This document shows positions 41,719 to 50,965 of a DNA stretch of 64,000 nt, in pieces. The notes beneath the pieces were generated by a model. It had not been told where the DNA came from and made no database searches. It was given only the letters and a program-made list of their open reading frames with translations. Location of the stretch: assembly GCA_002377855.1 (NCBI GenBank), contig DFQQ01000006.1, forward strand, positions 1-64,000. Direction: 5' to 3'. This stretch comes from Acidovorax delafieldii. GTDB taxonomy: Bacteria > Pseudomonadota > Gammaproteobacteria > Burkholderiales > Burkholderiaceae_C. Position 1 is the stretch's first letter. Every line of letters begins with the position of its first letter. A program made the translations under genes and the position numbers.

Positions 41719-42612
41719 ATGACTTCCTCATCTTCAGGGCCCTGCGCAGGCCGTCGTTACGCGCGCGTGCTGTCGATCGCAGGCTCTGACAGCGGAGGTG
41801 GCGCAGGCATCCAGGCCGATCTCAAGACGTTCAGCGCCCTGGGTTGCTACGGTATGACCGCCATCACTGCCATCACCGCCCAAAACACCTGCGGCGTCAC
41901 AGGTATCCACGGGATACCGCCTGAAATGCTCAAAGCCCAGATTGATGCGGTGATGCAAGACATTGGCGTGGATGCCGTGAAGATCGGAATGCTGCATTCC
42001 CCTGAGGTCGTGCGCGTGGTCGCCGATGCCATTCGAACCTACGACATGCCTCATGTGGTGTTGGACCCGGTCATGGTGGCCACGAGCGGTGACCGGCTTA
42101 TCGCGCAGGAAACAGTGGGCGTATTGGTGCAGGAACTGTTCCCGTTGGCGGAGGTGGTAACCCCCAACCTGGACGAAGCCGGCTGGCTGCTGGGCCGTAG
42201 CCTCCAGGCTGTTGAGGCCCTGGAGCCTGCCGCGCAAGAACTGCTGGCTTTGGGTGCGCGCGCGGTTCTGCTCAAAGGCGGCCACCTGCCGGGGGACTGG
42301 GTGGTGGATGTGTTGTGTGCGCGGGGCATCCTCAATGCGCAAAAACTCCAATCACAGCGCATTGCCACGTCCAACGGGCACGGCACAGGATGCACCTTGT
42401 CGTCCGCCATCGCGGCCCACTTGGCGCTAGGGCGGGCGCTGCCCCAAGCGGTGGAGCATGCCAGGCAGTACATCCTGGGGGCCATTGCTGCTGGGGCGGA
42501 TGTGACCACGGGCCACGGCCATGGGCCGCTGAACCACGGATACGCACCGGTGCCCCAGCGGAGCTATCTCATGGCTGGCGCGGACGCGTCAGCAGCGCCA
42601 GCGCAAAGCTGA
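41719..42612 (+). CDS. thiD: Hydroxymethylpyrimidine/phosphomethylpyrimidine kinase
   Basis: Kinase of 297 aa making HMP-diphosphate for thiamine synthesis. It has the N-terminal VLSIAGSDSGGGAGIQADLKT, ITAQNTCGV, the PNLDEAGWLLG segment and the anion-hole/catalytic region SNGHGTGCTLSSAIAAHLA. It is transcribed away from the thiOSGE operon and has no riboswitch of its own. Its 3' end overlaps the convergent transporter gene by 44 bp. Confidence 0.95.
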   Translation: MTSSSSGPCAGRRYARVLSIAGSDSGGGAGIQADLKTFSALGCYGMTAITAITAQNTCGVTGIHGIPPEMLKAQIDAVMQDIGVDAVKIGMLHSPEVVRVVADAIRTYDMPHVVLDPVMVATSGDRLIAQETVGVLVQELFPLAEVVTPNLDEAGWLLGRSLQAVEALEPAAQELLALGARAVLLKGGHLPGDWVVDVLCARGILNAQKLQSQRIATSNGHGTGCTLSSAIAAHLALGRALPQAVEHARQYILGAIAAGADVTTGHGHGPLNHGYAPVPQRSYLMAGADASAAPAQS

Positions 42613-43867
42613 ACGCCAGCGCGGGTAGGGCTGAGCCCGCACCGGGCAACACCTTGGGAGCCAAGTGGTACACCGCCACGCCCAAAAGCCAGATGACTAC
42701 CGGCGCGGCATGCGCCTTGCGCGCTTGGGCAAGCAAGCGGGCCGTGTCGGCGCCGAAGGCAAGGCGGCCCAGAATGACGCCGAACAGCGGCACAAAAACT
42801 GAGCTGAGCAGCAACAGGAACGGTTCCAGGCTGTGCATGGGCAAAACGAGTGCCAGCGCCGTGCAAAGCCCCGCGACCACCAGACCCCACGCCCGTACGC
42901 TCCAGCGCGGCACCAGGCTGTGTGACGACACTGCGCCCGAGTACGCGTCGCCATACGCGTTGTCCACCTCATCAATCAGGATCAGCGAAAGCGCGATCAA
43001 TCCACCTTGCGCCAGCAAGAGCGCCTGCACGAGGTCTTTGGAAGGCAAGGTGAGAGCCACCAGCACCCCCAGCGTGTAGCACCACATGTTGGCCAGGGCA
43101 TATCCCAGCCAGGTGCCTCGCTGCGCGGCGCCCGCGCTGGCGCCGTGCCGCGCATAGTCCGCTACCAGTGGCAGCCATGAGATGGGCATGGCAATGACCA
43201 GGTCCAACGCCGGCAGCACGCCCATGCCGCCAGTGCCTTGGCGCCGCCACAGCGCATCAAAGCCCTGGGCTTGCGCGAGCGACAGGAATTGCCAGCTGAG
43301 CCAAAGCAGCGACAGAACCACTAGCGGCAGTGCCACTCGGGCGATGAGCTTGCGTACCAGTTGCACCATGGAGCCACTGATCAACGCCATCACCACGCCG
43401 CCCCACAGCAACGTGGCCAGCACCGGCCAATGGATGCCCGCAAGCCCCATGGCCTGCTGGCCAATGGCCACCGTGGCATCGCGCATGACCACCAGCTCAA
43501 AGGTGCCCCAGCCCACCAGTTGAACAATGTTCAGGACGATGGGCAGGCTGGCAAAAACCCGGCCATACACGGCGTGCATCAAACCGGCGCTGGCCAGCCC
43601 ACTGGCGCAGCCCAGTTTGGCGACCCAGCCGAGCAGCCCGGCCCCGATCACGGAGCCTGCAAGGATCGCTATCAGAGCCTCCTGCGTGCCGAGCGCGGGC
43701 ATGAGGTAGGCCCCGACCTGCATCACCAGCAGGCCCACTCCCAGGCTGAACCAAAGCGAAGCGTGGTCATGCCATTGGAAAACCCGGCGTTCGGAAGAAA
43801 CCGGAGCGAGCGCGTCGTTGTGCAAGGCTGGGGTGTTGGGTGGATGCATGGGGTGGTTTCGCAGCAA
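42569..43867 (-). CDS. cytX: NCS1 family transporter, probable hydroxymethylpyrimidine permease
   Basis: Inner-membrane protein of about 430 aa with twelve hydrophobic helices, NCS1 (cytosine/purine permease) family. The first helices (LWFSLGVGLLVMQVGAYLMP, EALIAILAGSVIGAGLLGWV) and the loop after them match CytX-type HMP transporters found in thiamine regulons. Location beside thiD strengthens HMP uptake over cytosine uptake. No convincing TPP riboswitch precedes it. The start may be the ATG at 43849 (MHPPNTP) rather than 43867. It overlaps thiD tail to tail by 44 bp. Confidence 0.82.
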   Translation of the reverse strand: MLRNHPMHPPNTPALHNDALAPVSSERRVFQWHDHASLWFSLGVGLLVMQVGAYLMPALGTQEALIAILAGSVIGAGLLGWVAKLGCASGLASAGLMHAVYGRVFASLPIVLNIVQLVGWGTFELVVMRDATVAIGQQAMGLAGIHWPVLATLLWGGVVMALISGSMVQLVRKLIARVALPLVVLSLLWLSWQFLSLAQAQGFDALWRRQGTGGMGVLPALDLVIAMPISWLPLVADYARHGASAGAAQRGTWLGYALANMWCYTLGVLVALTLPSKDLVQALLLAQGGLIALSLILIDEVDNAYGDAYSGAVSSHSLVPRWSVRAWGLVVAGLCTALALVLPMHSLEPFLLLLSSVFVPLFGVILGRLAFGADTARLLAQARKAHAAPVVIWLLGVAVYHLAPKVLPGAGSALPALAFSFALALLTRPRQP

Positions 43868-43963
43868 TTCAGTGCAGAGCAGGGCACGACGCCGAATGCA
43901 GCGGTTCCCTGGCGTGGCAAGGCGCGCTCAGCGAGCCCGAACGAGGCCGATTGTAGGGGCGTG

Positions 43964-44884
43964 CTAGACGCCCGTGGCGGCGCCTGAAGCAGGGGCTGCG
44001 CAGCCTTGCACCGGCCACTGCAAACGCAGCCGGCTTTCAAAGAAGTGCTGCTGTTGTGTCAGCGGATCCGTGAAGCGCAGGGACCGCGCGAGCAGTTGCA
44101 GGGGCCGGGAATAGTCCCCCTCGGGCGGGTCGTTGACCTCTGGGTAGAACGGGTCGTGGCGCAATGGCAGTCCCAGGGCGGCCATGTGCACGCGCAATTG
44201 GTGGCGTTTGCCGCTGACGGGCGACAGGCGATACCGGGCCCAGGGTCCCTCGACCTCCAGCACATCGATCAAGGTCAGGCTGTTGGGCTCCCCCGGCACT
44301 TCTTCCATGCGAAAAAACTGCGTTGCCTCCTGCATTCTGCTGCGGTGCTCCCGTGGAAATACCAGGCCGCTGCCCCACGGAGCCACGGCTTCGTATTCCT
44401 TGGCCATGCTGCGCTCTCTGAATAGAGCCTGGTAAGCCCCGCGCGTGCCTTGCTGCACCGAGAAAAGAACGATGCCCGCAGTGTCCCGGTCGATACGGTG
44501 CAAGGGCGACAGTTCCGGCAGACCCAGCTGTCTTTTCAGGCGCACCAGCAGCGACTGCTGCACATAGCGCCCAGACGGCGTGACAGGCATGAAGTGGGGC
44601 TTGTCTGCGACCAGCAGATGCTTATCCTGGTAGAGCACTTGGTGGGCAAACGGCAATTCGGGCTCATCGCGGAGATGGCGATAGTAAAAGAGTCGCTCCC
44701 CGCCTTGAGCCGCTTGGCTGGGCGTCAGTGGTTGACCGTGTGCATCCACCACGTCGCCGGCCTGCATGCGTTCACGCCACTGAGCCTTGCTCACTGCAGG
44801 CAAGTGCTGGGCGAGGGCATCCAGAACGCTGCCCTGCGCTGCGGCGGGCAGCACCACACAGCTGGGGCTCACGCCGTCGCGCAT
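43964..44884 (-). CDS. RluA family pseudouridine synthase
   Basis: RNA-modifying enzyme of about 306 aa. The catalytic motif HRIDRDTAGIVLF contains the nucleophilic Asp of the RluA family, and the later GKRHQLRVHMAALGLPL is the second conserved block. The N-terminal ~60 residues resemble a short S4-like region (VSKAQWRERMQAGDVVDAHG). Target RNA site is unknown. Homologous-looking sequence (FQAPLPMRDGVSPSCVVLP) begins before the ATG at 44884, so a TTG at 44920 may be the true start. Confidence 0.88.
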   Translation of the reverse strand: MRDGVSPSCVVLPAAAQGSVLDALAQHLPAVSKAQWRERMQAGDVVDAHGQPLTPSQAAQGGERLFYYRHLRDEPELPFAHQVLYQDKHLLVADKPHFMPVTPSGRYVQQSLLVRLKRQLGLPELSPLHRIDRDTAGIVLFSVQQGTRGAYQALFRERSMAKEYEAVAPWGSGLVFPREHRSRMQEATQFFRMEEVPGEPNSLTLIDVLEVEGPWARYRLSPVSGKRHQLRVHMAALGLPLRHDPFYPEVNDPPEGDYSRPLQLLARSLRFTDPLTQQQHFFESRLRLQWPVQGCAAPASGAATGV

Positions 44885-45141
44885 GGGCAAGGGGGCTTGA
44901 AAGGTGCGATGTCGACTCAAAACGGCGCCCACTGATGAAAGCGTGGAGGAAGGCTCTCGCGAGCGGGTCGGCAGGATAGCACTGCGGGTTGTGGACTGGG
45001 GTGGTGATCGCCTCGCTGGTGCCCGCGCGAGACCGCTGGAGTTACCGCGGATGATGGGGTTAACACCAATAGTCAAGCGTTGTGAAAATTATCCTTTTGC
45101 AAAAAATGACTTCCATCAAAGTCGCATGGACCGCATACCAT

Positions 45142-45165
45142 GAAACAAATTCTTGCAATTGTTTC
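45142..45165. promoter_or_regulatory. AT-rich imperfect dyad upstream of the chemoreceptor
   Basis: Arms GAAACAAATT and AATTGTTTC (one unpaired A) around CTTGC, in a locally AT-rich stretch (45060-45213) unlike the rest of the window. It could be an operator or a leader hairpin. No sigma-28 box was recognised. Confidence 0.35.
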
Positions 45166-45213
45166 GAATAAATAATAAATTTGATAAAAGCAAGAAAATC
45201 ATCGGAGATTTTT

Positions 45214-47202
45214 ATGTCATTTTCTGCACGACGTTCTGTTGCCTTCAAGCTTTCGCTCGCTGCATTGGCGAGTCTGTTGCTGGTGCTGCTGACCACCATG
45301 TTCTTGGTCAGCATGCTGGTTTGGCAAGACTTTGGTGACTTGGCCCGCAAGGAAGCACGGCAGAACGCCGCGCAGGTGCGCACCCTGGTTCAGAGTTTTG
45401 ACGAAACGGCACAAGACCAGGCCAAGCGCGATTTTGTGTTGTTCAAGTCGCGCTTTGCGGGGGACTTTGCCCTGCAGGAGCAGCCTGCGGACGATGGCAA
45501 GAAAGAAGCAGTGCTCAACTTTCAGGGCACGCCTGTCAACGCCAACTTCGAAGTGGTTGATCGATTCACCAAAGACAGCGCGGGCGCCATCGCTACGATT
45601 TTTGCGCGCACCGGAGAAGACTTCATACGTGTGACCACATCGCTCAAAAAGCAGGACGGCGAGCGGGCCTACAAGACGCTCCTGGATCGCAACCACCCTG
45701 CCTACCCGTTGATGAAAGAGGGCAAGACTTATATCGGCCGCGCCAATCTGTTCGGCAAGGAATACATGACGGTGTACGAACCGATTCGGGAAGGCAACCA
45801 GACGATAGGCATTTTGTTCATTGGCTCAGACATTGGTCCCATCCTGGGCAAGCTCACCCAGATGATGGCCGGACAGAAGCTCTTTGAGACGGGCGCCATC
45901 TATGCCGTGAACACATCCTCTGGGGCGGCGCGGGGGCGCCTGGCGGGCCTGCCCGATGCTGCGGCGGCCGTGGATGAAAAGACCGATGACGGAAAGGCAT
46001 GGCTTGCCCAGTTGACCCAAAAGGAACAGTCGACCGACTTCGAGGCGGTTTGGTCGCCTCGCCCGGCCGCGGTCAAGAACGAGCGGCACTTTGTGGCGGT
46101 AGAGCGCTACAAGCCCTGGAACTGGGCCATCGTCGCCGAAGCGCCCGTGTCCGAGATGATGGAGGATGCCCGGGCCGTTCTGGTGTGGCTTTGGGTAGGG
46201 GTTGCCGCGGCGCTGCTCATCCTGACCGTGGTGCTGGTCTATGCCACACGGCGCTTGGTGGGCCAGCCGGTGCAGCAATTGAGTGCAGCGCTGGGGTACC
46301 TGTCGCAGGGTGATCTCACCCGGGCAGTGGACATCCGCTCCGACGATGAAATCGGCGCGCTGGGGCGGGCCATGGAAGGGTTTCGTCAGCGCCTGGTGCA
46401 GAGCCTGGGTACCGTGCGCCGCAGCGCAGACAGCGTGTCCTCTGCCAGTTTTGAGATCGCGCAGGGCAACCACGATCTGTCGGCACGCACAGAGACCCAG
46501 GCCAGCTCGCTGGAGGAGACTGCCGCCAGCATGGAGGAGCTGGGCTCCACCATCCGCCACAACGCAGACAACGCCTCGCAGGCAAGCCGCTTGGCGGCCA
46601 GCGCGAGCCAGGTGGCCGCAGAAGGCGGGCAAGTGGTGGCCCAGGTGGTCAGCACCATGCACAACATCCATGGGAGCAGCCAGAAAATTGCCGACATCAT
46701 TGGCGTGATCGATGGCATTGCCTTTCAGACCAACATCCTCGCGCTGAACGCCGCAGTAGAGGCCGCGCGTGCTGGTGAGCAGGGCCGGGGCTTTGCCGTG
46801 GTGGCAAGCGAAGTGCGTAACCTGGCCCAGCGCACCGCTGCCGAAGCCAAGACGATCAAGGAGCTGATTGGCGCCAGCAGCGCCATGGTGCAAGAGGGCT
46901 CGGTGCTGGCCGACAAGGCGGGCAGCACCATGGGTGAGGTCGTGAATGCCATTCAGCGCGTGGCCGACATCGTCTCCGAGATCAGCGCCGCCACCAGCGA
47001 GCAGACTTCTGGCGTCAGCCAGGTGGGCGAAGCCGTCACGCAACTGGACCAGACCACGCAGCAAAACGCCGCGCTGGTGGAGGAAATGGCCGCGGCCGCG
47101 AGCAGCTTGCGCACCCAGGCGCAGCAGATGGTGGAAGCCGTGGCGCAGTTCAAGCTGGGACAACCGCAAGAGGCGCCAGACCTGCCTACGCTGCCGCGCT
47201 GA
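45214..47202 (+). CDS. Methyl-accepting chemotaxis protein with Cache sensor
   Basis: Chemoreceptor of 662 aa. TM1 is at about 10-33, then a periplasmic Cache-type domain (about 35-315, including GEDFIRVTTSLKK and GKTYIGRANLFGKEYMTVYEP), TM2 (VWLWVGVAAALLILTVVLVYA), HAMP (about 346-400) and the signalling domain with the conserved tip IDGIAFQTNILALNAAVEAA. Relatives with this Cache layout often bind carboxylates, but the ligand is unknown. It ends in DLPTLPR with no CheR-tethering pentapeptide. The ATG at 45214 has GGAG 7 nt upstream; a longer frame starts at 45181. Confidence 0.93.
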   Translation: MSFSARRSVAFKLSLAALASLLLVLLTTMFLVSMLVWQDFGDLARKEARQNAAQVRTLVQSFDETAQDQAKRDFVLFKSRFAGDFALQEQPADDGKKEAVLNFQGTPVNANFEVVDRFTKDSAGAIATIFARTGEDFIRVTTSLKKQDGERAYKTLLDRNHPAYPLMKEGKTYIGRANLFGKEYMTVYEPIREGNQTIGILFIGSDIGPILGKLTQMMAGQKLFETGAIYAVNTSSGAARGRLAGLPDAAAAVDEKTDDGKAWLAQLTQKEQSTDFEAVWSPRPAAVKNERHFVAVERYKPWNWAIVAEAPVSEMMEDARAVLVWLWVGVAAALLILTVVLVYATRRLVGQPVQQLSAALGYLSQGDLTRAVDIRSDDEIGALGRAMEGFRQRLVQSLGTVRRSADSVSSASFEIAQGNHDLSARTETQASSLEETAASMEELGSTIRHNADNASQASRLAASASQVAAEGGQVVAQVVSTMHNIHGSSQKIADIIGVIDGIAFQTNILALNAAVEAARAGEQGRGFAVVASEVRNLAQRTAAEAKTIKELIGASSAMVQEGSVLADKAGSTMGEVVNAIQRVADIVSEISAATSEQTSGVSQVGEAVTQLDQTTQQNAALVEEMAAAASSLRTQAQQMVEAVAQFKLGQPQEAPDLPTLPR

Positions 47203-47223
47203 TGCGCTTGGTATGTCGTTGGA

Positions 47224-47278
47224 ATGCTATATAAATAATAGCTGCTAGCGCTTTGTGGTAAAGCGCTGGGGCCCAGTT
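47224..47278 (+). repeat. Interspersed hairpin repeat, copy 6 (after the chemoreceptor)
   Basis: ATGCTATATAAATAATAGCT, CTAGCGCTTTGTGGTAAAGC and GCTGGGGCCCAG. The stem AGCGCTTT / AAAGCGCT is a perfect 8 bp (47247-47254 and 47260-47267). It lies between convergent genes and may also end transcription. Confidence 0.85.
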
Positions 47279-47292
47279 CTGCTGAATTTTCT

Positions 47293-48414
47293 TCAGGCAG
47301 AGGCTGAGGGTGGGGCGAGACCCGCATGGCTGGGCTGGGGTGGCTGCGCAGCCAATACCTGCTGCGCCAGCCGCTGCACTGTCAGCGGTGCGCATCCTTC
47401 TGCATGGTTGCTCACGGTGATGTAGGCGTTGTGCCCCGCGCCGGTGATGCCAACGATGACCTTGGCGAGCGCTTGCAGTGTGGCGGGATCCGGGTCATGC
47501 AGGCGTTCGTAAGGTGCGTACCGCTTTTGCGCGTCTTCGTATCCATAGGGGCCGTGCAGTTCGTGCATGTTCCAGCGGCACACCAGCGGTGTAGGCCACA
47601 GCGCGCGCAGCACAGGCAATTGCTGCGCCAGTGGCGGCAGTTTGGGGTGCAGGCCCAAGCAGTAGGTGGCGCCGGCTTCGCGCAGCACGCTGGCGAATTC
47701 GGGGGTCAACCACTCGGGGTCGCGCACCTCAACGGCAATCACCCCATCCGGGGCGCGCGGCGCTAAGCGGGGCAGGGCCAGCAGCATGGCACGCAACTGG
47801 CCCAACAGCGATGGCATACGGTCCAGCAGCGCCAGTGGCAAGGGGCTGATCTGGAAGACGAGCGCACCCACCTTGTCGCCCAGGCCTTCCAGCGCTGGCT
47901 CTACAAATTCGCGCAGCGCCAGTTCAGGGTTCAGAAACGCAGGGTTGGGCTCGCGCCCCCTGCCGTCTTCCGCGCGCACCAGCGCGTCTGTGACCACATT
48001 GGGGGCTTTCACGACGAAGCGGAAGTCGCCCGGCACCTGCTCGGCGTAGCGCAGGTATTGGCTCACGGTCAGGGGGCGGTAAAAGTTGCGGTCCAGGCTG
48101 ACGGTGCGCAGGAGTGGGTGGGCTGCGTAGGCTGCCAGGCCTTGCCTGGACAGCTGGGCTTCGGCATAGACCGCATCCCACACCAGCCCATTCCAGGCGG
48201 GGTACGTCCACGATGACGTGCCCAGCCGCAATTGCTGCGGCAGCGCCTGTGCCAGCGCGAGCATCTCGGCATGGGGCTCAGCCGGTCGCACCTTCAACCC
48301 CTTGCGCTGGGCCGGCGCGGCGGCTTCGGGTGCAGGCGGGGCGGGCTTTGTAGGGGGCGGCGCAGCCGGGGCAGGCGCGCCAAACAGGTCATCTTGCAAT
48401 GGCAAAGCGGTCAA
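47293..48414 (-). CDS. DUF72 domain protein
   Basis: Protein of 373 aa with a Pro/Ala-rich N-terminal ~45 residues followed by the DUF72 TIM-barrel (RLGTSSWTYPAWNGLVW, LDRNFYRPLTVSQYLRYAEQVPGDFRFVVKAP, VEVRDPEWL, RWNMHELHGPYGYEDA). DUF72 proteins are widespread, lack an agreed function and have been linked only loosely to metal or nucleic-acid processes. The gene stands alone, divergent from tex and convergent with the chemoreceptor gene. Confidence 0.88.
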   Translation of the reverse strand: MTALPLQDDLFGAPAPAAPPPTKPAPPAPEAAAPAQRKGLKVRPAEPHAEMLALAQALPQQLRLGTSSWTYPAWNGLVWDAVYAEAQLSRQGLAAYAAHPLLRTVSLDRNFYRPLTVSQYLRYAEQVPGDFRFVVKAPNVVTDALVRAEDGRGREPNPAFLNPELALREFVEPALEGLGDKVGALVFQISPLPLALLDRMPSLLGQLRAMLLALPRLAPRAPDGVIAVEVRDPEWLTPEFASVLREAGATYCLGLHPKLPPLAQQLPVLRALWPTPLVCRWNMHELHGPYGYEDAQKRYAPYERLHDPDPATLQALAKVIVGITGAGHNAYITVSNHAEGCAPLTVQRLAQQVLAAQPPQPSHAGLAPPSASA

Positions 48415-48513
48415 TCAGGCGGGGTCGGGTCGGATGTTAGCCCGCTGCGGGCCTGTGGCAAACTCCCGCGCTTCGCGTTTTGTTTGTTTGAGTATCAGAG
48501 AGTTTGCCCACAC

Positions 48514-50883
48514 ATGCAGCAGATCATTCGGCAACTGGCCGCAGAAATCAAAGTAGGGGAGCAGCAGGTACGGGCTGCCGTCGAGTTGCTTGATGGCGGG
48601 GCCACGGTGCCCTTCATCGCGCGCTACCGCAAGGAAGTGACCGGCGGGCTGGACGATATCCAGTTGCGCGAACTGGAAGCGCGCTTGTCGTACCTGCGTG
48701 AGCTGGATGACCGCCGCGGTGCCGTGCTCAAGGCCATTGACGAGCAAGGCAAGCTGACCGACGCGCTGCGCGCCGCGATTGCTGCCGCGCCGACCAAGCA
48801 GGAACTCGAAGACATTTACCTGCCCTTCAAGCAAAAGCGCCGCACCAAGGGGCAGATTGCGCGCGAGTTTGGCATCGAGCCGCTGGCCGACAAGCTGTTT
48901 GCCGACCCCACGCTCGACCCTGCTGCCGAGGCTGCGGCCTTCACCAAGCCACCAGAAGTGCTGGACGACGGCAAACCGGGCGCAGATTTCTCTACCGTCC
49001 CGGCCGTGCTCGACGGCGTGCGCGACATCCTCTCCGAGCGCTGGGCCGAAGACCCGGCCCTGGTGCAGAGCCTGCGCGAGTGGCTGTGGGCCGAGGGCCT
49101 GCTGCGCAGCAAGAAGGTCGAAGGCAAGAACGAGAACGACCCTGAAGTCTCCAAGTTCCGCGACTATTTCGAATACGACGAACCCATTGGTCGCGTGCCA
49201 TCGCACCGCGCACTGGCCGTGTTCCGTGGCCGGGGCCTGGAAATTCTGGAAGCGAAGCTGGTGTTGCCTGTGGAGCCGGAGCCCGGCAAGCCCAGCCTGG
49301 CCGAAGGCAAGATTGCCCTGCACCTGGGCTGGAGCCACCAGGGCCGCAAGGCCGACGACCTGATCCGCAAGTGCGTGGCCTGGACCTGGCGCGTCAAGCT
49401 CAGCCTCTCGACAGAGCGCGACCTGTTCGCCCGCCTTCGCGACGACGCCGAAAAGGTGGCGATCAAGGTATTTGCCGACAACCTGCGCGATCTGCTGCTG
49501 GCCGCGCCGGCCGGCCCACGCGTGGTGATGGGGCTGGACCCTGGCATCCGCACCGGCGTGAAGGTGGCGGTGGTGGACGCCACGGGCAAGCTGGTGGATA
49601 CCGCCACGGTGTACCCGCACGAGCCCAAGCGCGACTGGGACGGGTCGCTCTTCACGCTGGCTAAACTGTGCGAAAAGCACGGTGTGAACCTGATCGCGAT
49701 CGGCAACGGCACGGCCAGCCGCGAGACCGACAAGCTTGCTGCCGACCTCATCAAGATGGCTGCCAAGGCTGAACGCACCATCGAGAAGGTGGTGGTGAGC
49801 GAGGCCGGCGCGTCGGTGTACAGCGCCAGTGAATACGCTTCGCAGGAAATGCCCGATGTGGACGTGAGCCTGCGCGGCGCTGCCTCCATTGCGCGCCGCC
49901 TGCAGGACCCACTGGCCGAGCTGGTGAAGATCGACCCCAAGAGCATCGGCGTGGGTCAGTACCAGCACGACGTCAACCAGAGCGAGCTGGCGCGCACGCT
50001 GGGCACGGTGGTGGAGGACTGTGTGAACTCGGTGGGTGTGGACCTGAACACGGCCAGCGTGCCGCTGCTCTCCCGCGTGTCGGGCCTGTCGGGCAGCGTG
50101 GCCAAGGCGGTGGTGCGCTGGCGCGAGGCCAATGGCGCGTTCAAGAGCCGCAAGCAACTGATGGATGTGGCGGGCCTGGGTGCCAAGACGTTTGAGCAGA
50201 GCGCAGGCTTCTTGCGCATTCGCGGGGGTGACAACCCGCTGGACATGACCGGCGTGCACCCCGAGACCTACCCGGTGGTCGAGCAGATCATGGAGAAGAC
50301 GGGCAAGCCCGTGGCCGAGATCATGGGCCGCGCCGACATGCTCAAGACCCTCAAGCCCGAGCTGTTTGCCAACAAGAAGTTCGGCGTGATCACCGTGAAG
50401 GACATCCTGGCCGAGCTGGAAAAACCCGGCCGCGACCCGCGCCCCGACTTCAAGGTCGCGCGCTTCAACGACGGCGTGGAAGACATCAAGGACCTCAAGG
50501 AAGGCATGATCCTGGAAGGCACCGTGAGCAACGTCGCACAGTTCGGCGCCTTCATCGACCTGGGCGTGCACCAGGACGGCCTGGTGCATGTGAGCCAGCT
50601 GGCCCACAAGTTCGTGAACGATGCGCGTGAAGTGGTCAAGACCGGCGACATCGTCAAGGTCAAGGTCATGGAGGTGGACGTGGAGCGCAAGCGCATTGGC
50701 CTGTCGATGAAGCTCGATGCCGCGCCGCCCCGCCAAGGCGGCGACCGTGGTGCGCCGCGCGACAATCGCTTTGAAGGTGCAGGGCGCGGTTACGCACAGC
50801 CACAGCGCCGCGCCCCTGAGCCCTCGCAGCAGTCGGCCATGGCGTCGGCCTTTGCCAAATTGCAACAGGTCAAGGGGCGCTGA
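48514..50883 (+). CDS. tex: Tex family RNA-binding transcription accessory protein
   Basis: Cytosolic nucleic-acid-binding protein of 789 aa. Domain order is the Tex N-terminal helical region (GATVPFIARYRKEVTGGLDD), YqgF/RuvC-like domain (VVMGLDPGIRTGVKVAVVD), helix-hairpin-helix repeats (VGVDLNTASVPLLSRVSGL, MDVAGLGAKTFEQSAGFLRI) and an S1 domain at about 665-735 (EGTVSNVAQFGAFIDLGVHQDGLVH, written in parts), followed by a basic Gln/Pro/Arg tail. Tex influences toxin expression and RNA polymerase function in other bacteria. The ATG at 48514 is where homology begins. Confidence 0.95.
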   Translation: MQQIIRQLAAEIKVGEQQVRAAVELLDGGATVPFIARYRKEVTGGLDDIQLRELEARLSYLRELDDRRGAVLKAIDEQGKLTDALRAAIAAAPTKQELEDIYLPFKQKRRTKGQIAREFGIEPLADKLFADPTLDPAAEAAAFTKPPEVLDDGKPGADFSTVPAVLDGVRDILSERWAEDPALVQSLREWLWAEGLLRSKKVEGKNENDPEVSKFRDYFEYDEPIGRVPSHRALAVFRGRGLEILEAKLVLPVEPEPGKPSLAEGKIALHLGWSHQGRKADDLIRKCVAWTWRVKLSLSTERDLFARLRDDAEKVAIKVFADNLRDLLLAAPAGPRVVMGLDPGIRTGVKVAVVDATGKLVDTATVYPHEPKRDWDGSLFTLAKLCEKHGVNLIAIGNGTASRETDKLAADLIKMAAKAERTIEKVVVSEAGASVYSASEYASQEMPDVDVSLRGAASIARRLQDPLAELVKIDPKSIGVGQYQHDVNQSELARTLGTVVEDCVNSVGVDLNTASVPLLSRVSGLSGSVAKAVVRWREANGAFKSRKQLMDVAGLGAKTFEQSAGFLRIRGGDNPLDMTGVHPETYPVVEQIMEKTGKPVAEIMGRADMLKTLKPELFANKKFGVITVKDILAELEKPGRDPRPDFKVARFNDGVEDIKDLKEGMILEGTVSNVAQFGAFIDLGVHQDGLVHVSQLAHKFVNDAREVVKTGDIVKVKVMEVDVERKRIGLSMKLDAAPPRQGGDRGAPRDNRFEGAGRGYAQPQRRAPEPSQQSAMASAFAKLQQVKGR

Positions 50884-50965
50884 GGGCGCAGCGGGCGTTT
50901 TGGCCACCACTGCCGGGATGGCACGGCCATAATCGCCCCAACTCTCACCGCCGCGCCCCCACTCC

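Noticed and set aside
43868..43963. Possible second TPP riboswitch before cytX
   Set aside because: A CTGAG-like string occurs on the minus strand, but the second THI-box segment and P1 pairing are missing.
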